The notes under the pieces are model-generated. The model was given only the letters and a program-made list of their open reading frames with translations. It ran no database searches and had not been told where the DNA came from. Positions 58,800-64,000 of a stretch of 64,000 nucleotides of DNA are shown piece after piece. The position numbers and the translations under genes were made by a program. Positions within the stretch are counted from its first letter, which is position 1. Each line of letters begins with the position of its first letter. The DNA is from Paramecium pentaurelia (Eukaryota > Ciliophora > Oligohymenophorea > Peniculida > Parameciidae), in NCBI GenBank assembly GCA_905183005.1, contig CAJJDO010000042.1, forward strand, positions 166,741 through 230,740. The letters run 5' to 3'.

Positions 58800-60291
58800 T
58801 CATTTATTATTTAAAGATTTTTCTACAATGAAATTTAGTTTTCTTAACTAATCTTAAATGTTTCTTTTATATGTTTCTTCAAATGATAAAGGAGTTTTCT
58901 TTTTTTCTTTTTCTTTCAAAATATTGTTCTCCCTTTCTTTCGACTTAGATTTTGATTTAGATTATGTCAAATCTATAGATCTTCTTCTTTTTTCTGCACT
59001 TGCCTTGGTTTATTTCAAATATAATTTTTATTTTGGCTTAAATAATCTAATTTATTTGTATACAAAATACTATTTCTTGTGCTTTTCAAAAAGCTAATTA
59101 AAGTCTTTTTATATTTATGAATTAGCATTTTAATTATTATTATATTTTTAGATCATAACGATGCTTTCCTCACTTTTCAAATCTTCGTTCAGATTGTAAT
59201 CAGGTTTATTTGTACCCATTTAAAATTACAATTAAGAATTTGATTATTATTGCAATTATTATTGCTATTCTAACTATTATTATATTTCAGTTGATGTCAT
59301 TTATCTTTGTGTTTGTTGCTATTCTCCATTCAAAAGCTATAAGAGATCTAAATTTATTTATTTTTATTCATTTAATTCTTATCTTATTAATGATAACTAT
59401 TAATTCATTGATTCTTGAATTTATTAATTCATCTAATAAAGATTCTATAAAGGAGAAGGATCTGGTTCTTCTTCAAGATGAACTATTTTCTTTTTTAAAT
59501 CATTTTATAGTATTTGATTATGTAATTACATTAATGTATTTAATTGATTTGATATTTCGTCTCTATTACTAATTAGCATTTCTTATTCTCTAGATAAGTT
59601 CTAAATAGAATATCACTTGAATATATACTTATAATTAAGTTTGTAATTAATTTTTTTCAAAAGATAGCTATTACAATTCAAGTAAAAAGTTAGTCTTTTT
59701 TTCTTCTTCCTCTTATATAAGCTTTTCACTTTGTTCCTGAATATCAAGTAATTTCTCTTCTTATTCTTTAAGAATTGATATCTTTTATTCATTCAATTTT
59801 CTTTATTCTTCAATCTCTAAAGTTCTTAATAATGATTCTAATTCAAATTTTGCTTACTATTATTCTCTTAACAAATTGATTTATTCTTATTCTAATATTT
59901 ATTATTCTCTATTAAGATGATCTAATTTTGATGATAACATAGTATTTTTATCATCATCAAAACTTTCTAATTTTTGAGTTAACAATTATAAAATAGGATT
60001 AGAAAGATTCAATTTCTATGGTGATTATTTTGGAATTGATTTTGCTTATGAAGAGTGTAACTAAGAATTTTCGGTTTGATTTAGTTTTCTCATTCTTTAT
60101 TCAAATTCTTATAATTCTCTATCCAATTCTTATTTATTTTTGAGATGAGAATCCCTTTAATTAGGTTAAATATTAGGAGAATTATTTTTGTCAAGAATAG
60201 ATAGTTTTTGTTCAAGTTGATTAATTAATTAATGAGTCTTAGACAACTTGAATTTGGATCTGTTTTCATCTTCTGATTCTTCATCACTCAT
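58800..60291 (-). CDS. long coiled-coil protein, 487 residues
   Basis: One 28-base intron after LQTQLQ. The acidic start MSDEESEDENRSKFKLSKTH precedes a coiled coil of ~350 residues (LDHLNREQQILEQEQINLLR, LLRTLEIEEQRKLNEQKISI, LLDIQEQSEKLIQEEEEKKT, MQLHNQILQNDLKKKIVHLE, a run of QQQLEQQQQLQQQ). The basic tail is AEKRRRSIDLTQSKSKSKSK ... FIVEKSLNNK-stop. The opposite strand contains an open hydrophobic frame of ~120 codons (59210-59572), which is a shadow of these Gln/Leu/Asn codons. It is divergent from the MORN gene, starts 57 bases apart. No family; cortical or ciliary scaffold is a guess. Confidence 0.75.
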
Positions 60292-60348
60292 TTGAAAATC
60301 AAATTAATTATTAATTATTTTTTATTCAATATAACATAAATTAATTAA

Positions 60349-61632
60349 ATGATCGATAATCTGATAATATTAAGAATACAAAGTTATTAGAATAATACAA
60401 AGGGATATTCATATGAAGAATTAAAGTAGCTACCTAATTTTAATATTGTTACTTAAAAAAATAAAATCTATTTTGGATAGATATTCAATGGTTAAAAACA
60501 TGGTAAAGGCGTACTCCTGATGGAATAAGACCATATATATGAAGGAGAATTCAATAATAATCGAAAACATGGGCAAGGTTGGGAAGTTTTTCCATCTAAA
60601 TCTTTTTATAAAGGACTATATGTAAATGGAAAACCGGAAGGTTAAGGAAAATTTTAATGGGCGAATGGAGAATATTATGAAGGAGAATGGTTCAACGGCA
60701 ATAAGCATGGATAAGGAACTTGGATGGGTTTAAAGGGAGATATGTATACTGGATATTGGATTGATGGTAAACCTAATGGAAAAGGTTAACATAAATGGAT
60801 TAATGGAGATTAATACAAAGGAGAATTTAAAGATAGTTTGAAGCATGGTTTTGGTGAAGAACTATTTGCTAATGGTGACAGATATGTTGGAATGTATTAA
60901 AATGGAAAACCTGAAGGAGATGGAGAATACTTTTATTCAAGCGGTGCATATTTTCATGGAAAATTTAAAAATGGTCTTAAAACTGGTTATGGAGAATATA
61001 GATGCTCAACTTACTCATATAAGGGATATTATATGAACGACAAAAAACATGGAGAAGGTGAATTAATTTACTCAGATGGAACTCGAAAAAAGGGAAAATT
61101 CTTTAATGATTTCTATGAAAAAACTGTTCTACGATAATTAAGTGTCCCAAATAATACTTAACCAAATGATACTCCTCCTAAAAATTATTAAGAAATAATG
61201 AGGGCTTGCTTAAAACCTCCTTCTTATTTATCCTCTACTAAACCTAACACTTAAAAAAAATAAACTTCTCCTCTTAACAAAACTGTTATCATCTAAAGAA
61301 ATCGTCTTGATTTCAATTCTTCAGAAAAGCCCTAAAAGCATTTGCAAATCCAAACAGGGAGATAAAATTCTAAGAGAGAATTTTAAGAAAAGGATATCAA
61401 TCTTAAATAATAAGACAAAATTGTTTAATAGAAAAAGATTTCAATAAATGTACATAGCAATAAATCTTCCCCAAAAAACTAAGTACATTAATAAACTATA
61501 TACAAATAACCTTGCCGATAGCCATAAGAATATTCATTTAAATTCGATACTACTAAAACAAGTTTTGTTACCAAAACAGGATTGAAAGGAAAATAAAGCT
61601 TTAAATAGCGAAGTTACTCAAAATATGATTGA
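60349..61632 (+). CDS. MORN-repeat protein, 427 residues
   Basis: Intronless. From about residue 44 there are ten or more MORN repeats (YxGxxxxGxxxGxG): IYFGQIFNGQKHGKGVLLME, IYEGEFNNNRKHGQGW, YYEGEWFNGNKHGQGTWM, MYTGYWIDGKPNGKGQHKW, QYKGEFKDSLKHGFGEELFA, YFHGKFKNGLKTGYGEYR, YKGYYMNDKKHGEGELIYSD. A ~150-residue basic, Ser/Gln-rich tail ends QRSYSKYD-stop. MORN proteins attach to membranes or cytoskeletal structures of the cell cortex; the exact partner is unknown. It lies head-to-tail with SF-assemblin, 0.64 kb upstream. Confidence 0.93.
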
Positions 61633-62275
61633 TATATATTACTAATTAAATTTAATTCAATACACAATCAACTCTAAGTCATATTTCTTCATTCATTTAA
61701 GATTAAAGCCTTAATAGTGTTATTAATTATAATTTACTAAATTATACTTGTGAATTAAGAGAAATTTAGTTTATCTTGTATTTTTTATCATTTTGATCTT
61801 TCATGATATTATCTTTCTCAAAAAGTCATGAGGTAGGATATTTATTTCAGAGTGATTGCATAATCAATTTTCCCAAAAGACATATAAACATTGTACTACA
61901 TAAATGATTTGTAGAATATCGAAAATTTTTTACATCTATATGTAATTTAGATGAAAAATAATCCCAATGGCCTGAATTAAACGGTTAATTTAATGGATGA
62001 TTCAATTATCATCATTAGGATTGACTGACAATTTTTTTCTGATATCTAATTTTTAGTGCTATAAATTATAATCAAGTTATCTTTAGTTAACCTTAAGGAG
62101 TTGACTCAAAATGTTAAAAACAACTAGTTAAAAAAAAAGTATCGAAAAAAATTGTTAAATTTAAAACTACCTATTAAATTAGGATAACTCGTTAAAAATG
62201 ATATTTAAGCAAAATAAATTAGCAATAAATTTATTTATATTAATATTATCTTTTAATTCAAATAATCAGTTAGAT
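61633..62275. promoter_or_regulatory. spacer between MORN and SF-assemblin genes (right arm)
   Basis: Inverted copy of 56858-57500. Contains ttaaccttaaggagttgact and ttaaaaacaactagttaaaa, locally symmetric words of unknown meaning; no coding frame supported. Confidence 0.5.
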
Positions 62276-62901
62276 ATGTCAAACAATAGAAGTATTGTAT
62301 AGTAAAATATATTAGATTATTCACCATCAAGAGAAAGAGTAGCAAAAATAAGTTCTTAATTAAGTTAAATGGATTTAACAATAGAAGGAGAGAGAGTAAT
62401 ATATAATTATTAATATTTAGACTAAAAGAATTGAAGAATCAGAAACAAGATTAGATTAATTGGAATCAGGTTTGAATGAATTAAATGAATAATTAAGTTA
62501 AAGAGTAGTTTTGATTAAAGATAGTGTATTGAAATTATAGAAAGTGTTGGATTAAACAAAATTATAAAGAGAATAACATTTTGAATAAAAATAAAAGGAA
62601 TATATAGATTTAGAGAATTCATTCAATTAGGCAGTTGAAGGATTAACATCAACAAGAAAAGATGGAGAATAAAAAATAATAAGATTTATTGAAGAAAAGA
62701 CAGGATTAATAAGAAGTGAACTAAGTACAGAAAGTAGAACAAGAAATGAAAATATTGAAAGATTGAATTAATGTTTAGAAACTGATTTACCAAGATTACA
62801 TGAAGCTATAAAGACAGAAGTAGCAGAAAGAGAAGAAATGGATTCAAATATATCTAGAAAGATGAATGAAGAATTAAGCAAATTAAACTAATTATTAGTT
62901 T
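62276..62901 (+). CDS. SFA: SF-assemblin, right-arm copy, 3' end cut by N
   Basis: Identical by eye to copies A and B from the ATG (62276-62278) through intron 1 to KMNEELSKLNQLLV, where the N at 62902 ends it. About 58 C-terminal residues are missing. Confidence 0.9.
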
Positions 62902-62902
62902 N
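62902..62902. other. single-N assembly joint
   Basis: One N inside the SF-assemblin gene of the right arm, flanked by repeated sequence. Confidence 0.95.
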
Positions 62903-63471
62903 AGCCTTAATAGTGTTATTAATTATAATTTACTAAATTATACTTGTGAATTAAGAGAAATTTAGTTTATCTTGTATTTTTTATCATTTTGATCTTTCAT
63001 GATATTATCTTTCTCAAAAAGTCATGAGGTAGGATATTTATTTCAGAGTGATTGCATAATCAATTTTCCCAAAAGACATATAAACATTGTACTACATAAA
63101 TGATTTGTAGAATATCGAAAATTTTTTACATCTATATGTAATTTAGATGAAAAATAATCCCAATGGCCTGAATTAAACGGTTAATTTAATGGATGATTCA
63201 ATTATCATCATTAGGATTGACTGACAATTTTTTTCTGATATCTAATTTTTAGTGCTATAAATTATAATCAAGTTATCTTTAGTTAACCTTAAGGAGTTGA
63301 CTCAAAATGTTAAAAACAACTAGTTAAAAAAAAAGTATCGAAAAAAATTGTTAAATTTAAAACTACCTATTAAATTAGGATAACTCGTTAAAAATGATAT
63401 TTAAGCAAAATAAATTAGCAATAAATTTATTTATATTAATATTATCTTTTAATTCAAATAATCAGTTAGAT

Positions 63472-64000
63472 ATGTCAAACAATAGAAGTATTGTATAGTA
63501 AAATATATTAGATTATTCACCATCAAGAGAAAGAGTAGCAAAAATAAGTTCTTAATTAAGTTAAATGGATTTAACAATAGAAGGAGAGAGAGTAATATAT
63601 AATTATTAATATTTAGACTAAAAGAATTGAAGAATCAGAAACAAGATTAGATTAATTGGAATCAGGTTTGAATGAATTAAATGAATAATTAAGTTAAAGA
63701 GTAGTTTTGATTAAAGATAGTGTATTGAAATTATAGAAAGTGTTGGATTAAACAAAATTATAAAGAGAATAACATTTTGAATAAAAATAAAAGGAATATA
63801 TAGATTTAGAGAATTCATTCAATTAGGCAGTTGAAGGATTAACATCAACAAGAAAAGATGGAGAATAAAAAATAATAAGATTTATTGAAGAAAAGACAGG
63901 ATTAATAAGAAGTGAACTAAGTACAGAAAGTAGAACAAGAAATGAAAATATTGAAAGATTGAATTAATGTTTAGAAACTGATTTACCAAGATTACATGAA
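63472..64000 (+). CDS. SFA: SF-assemblin, further copy, cut by window end
   Basis: ATG at 63472-63474; same sequence as the other copies through intron 1 to ETDLPRLHE, then the window ends. Probably overlap of contigs rather than a separate gene. Confidence 0.9.

Larger units (their letters stand above)
56232..62901. repeat. 2.08-kb inverted repeat (MORN + SF-assemblin)
   Basis: 56232-58315 is the reverse complement of 60818-62901; paired positions sum to 119133. Both arms end at N joints (58316 and 62902). The arms carry the 3' two-thirds of the MORN gene and the 5' part of SF-assemblin in opposite orientations around a 2.5-kb centre. No difference noticed between the arms. Confidence 0.9.
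61707..64000. repeat. direct repeat around the N at 62902
   Basis: 61707-62804 recurs at 62903-64000 (offset 1196), to the window edge. Again both flanks of an N carry the same sequence (spacer plus SF-assemblin 5' part). Confidence 0.9.

Noticed and set aside
59219..59219. ATG at 59217-59219 as start of a 139-residue minus-strand gene (MGTNKPDY...)
   Set aside because: The same frame stays open and coiled-coil-like upstream through a 28-base intron to an ATG at 60291.
59210..59572. Plus-strand open frame of 120 codons that looks like a hydrophobic membrane protein
   Set aside because: The minus strand carries a convincing coiled-coil gene with a good intron; the hydrophobic frame is the complement of its Gln/Leu/Asn codons.
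1..64000. tRNA, rRNA or other structured RNA genes
   Set aside because: I found no cloverleaf, box A/B pair or rRNA-like segment by reading; a tRNAscan or Infernal run would be decisive.
1..64000. Telomeric repeats or chromosome end
   Set aside because: No run of the Paramecium telomere words CCCCAA/CCCAAA; isolated ccctaa words near 4020-4170 belong to coding repeats.

Overview
The window is ciliate nuclear DNA, very probably macronuclear DNA of a Paramecium (P. tetraurelia or a close relative). Under the standard code almost no long frames exist. When TAA and TAG are read as Gln, with TGA as the only stop, nearly every stretch becomes a dense set of genes. Spliced genes have tiny GT...AG introns of 20-30 bases, and removing them restores both frame and family homology (RAD51, glutamine synthetase, SPAG16/PF20, ARPC2, DHX35, rhomboid). 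Genes are tightly packed, often under 100 bases apart, on both strands, in about 75-80% A+T DNA. All protein calls are my own translations; no database was searched.

Layout. 1-8.1 kb: a tandem ubiquitin-like-fold protein, TRAPPC5 and glutamine synthetase, with a 1.35 kb repeat around an N. 8.1-18.5 kb: a small unknown gene, a BK-like potassium channel, the spliceosome factor BCAS2/SPF27, three further unknowns, RAD51 and a Cys/His protein. 18.6-26.4 kb: an unknown 596-residue protein and a coiled-coil gene around a 511-base N gap, then a 1387-residue Cys-rich membrane protein. 27.1-41.8 kb: the axonemal central-pair protein SPAG16/PF20, a two-TM protein, a DHX35-like helicase, a CCCH zinc-finger protein, a PTB-like RNA-binding protein, ARPC2 and coiled-coil genes. 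42.8-53.7 kb: nucleolin-like protein, an AGC kinase with a myristoylation signature, inositol-3-phosphate synthase, a voltage-sensor-like protein, a rhomboid protease and small unknowns. 53.8-64 kb: a TGA-riddled pseudogene, then SF-assemblin and MORN-repeat genes present several times in direct and inverted copies around single-N joints.

The genes form no operon-like set. There is a loose cell-cortex/cilium theme (SPAG16, SF-assemblin, MORN protein, coiled-coil proteins, ARPC2) and an RNA-processing theme (BCAS2, DHX35-like, PTB-like, CCCH, nucleolin-like). Four of the N joints (5524, 20669-21179, 55948, 62902) are flanked by the same sequence on both sides, which points to unmerged overlapping contigs. 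At the fifth (58316) the flanks do not match each other; the right side repeats the SF-assemblin 5' end instead. The MORN/SF-assemblin block also occurs as a 2.08 kb inverted repeat, so order and copy number in the last 10 kb should be treated with caution.

Most unusual items: a 1417-residue protein made of about 14 divergent ubiquitin-like modules without Gly-Gly processing sites; an inverted MORN/SF-assemblin locus; a DEAH helicase whose motif II reads DDIH; a rhomboid with GASA instead of GASG; and a cluster of TGCGYA motifs, one inside a 14-bp palindrome, upstream of inositol-3-phosphate synthase.
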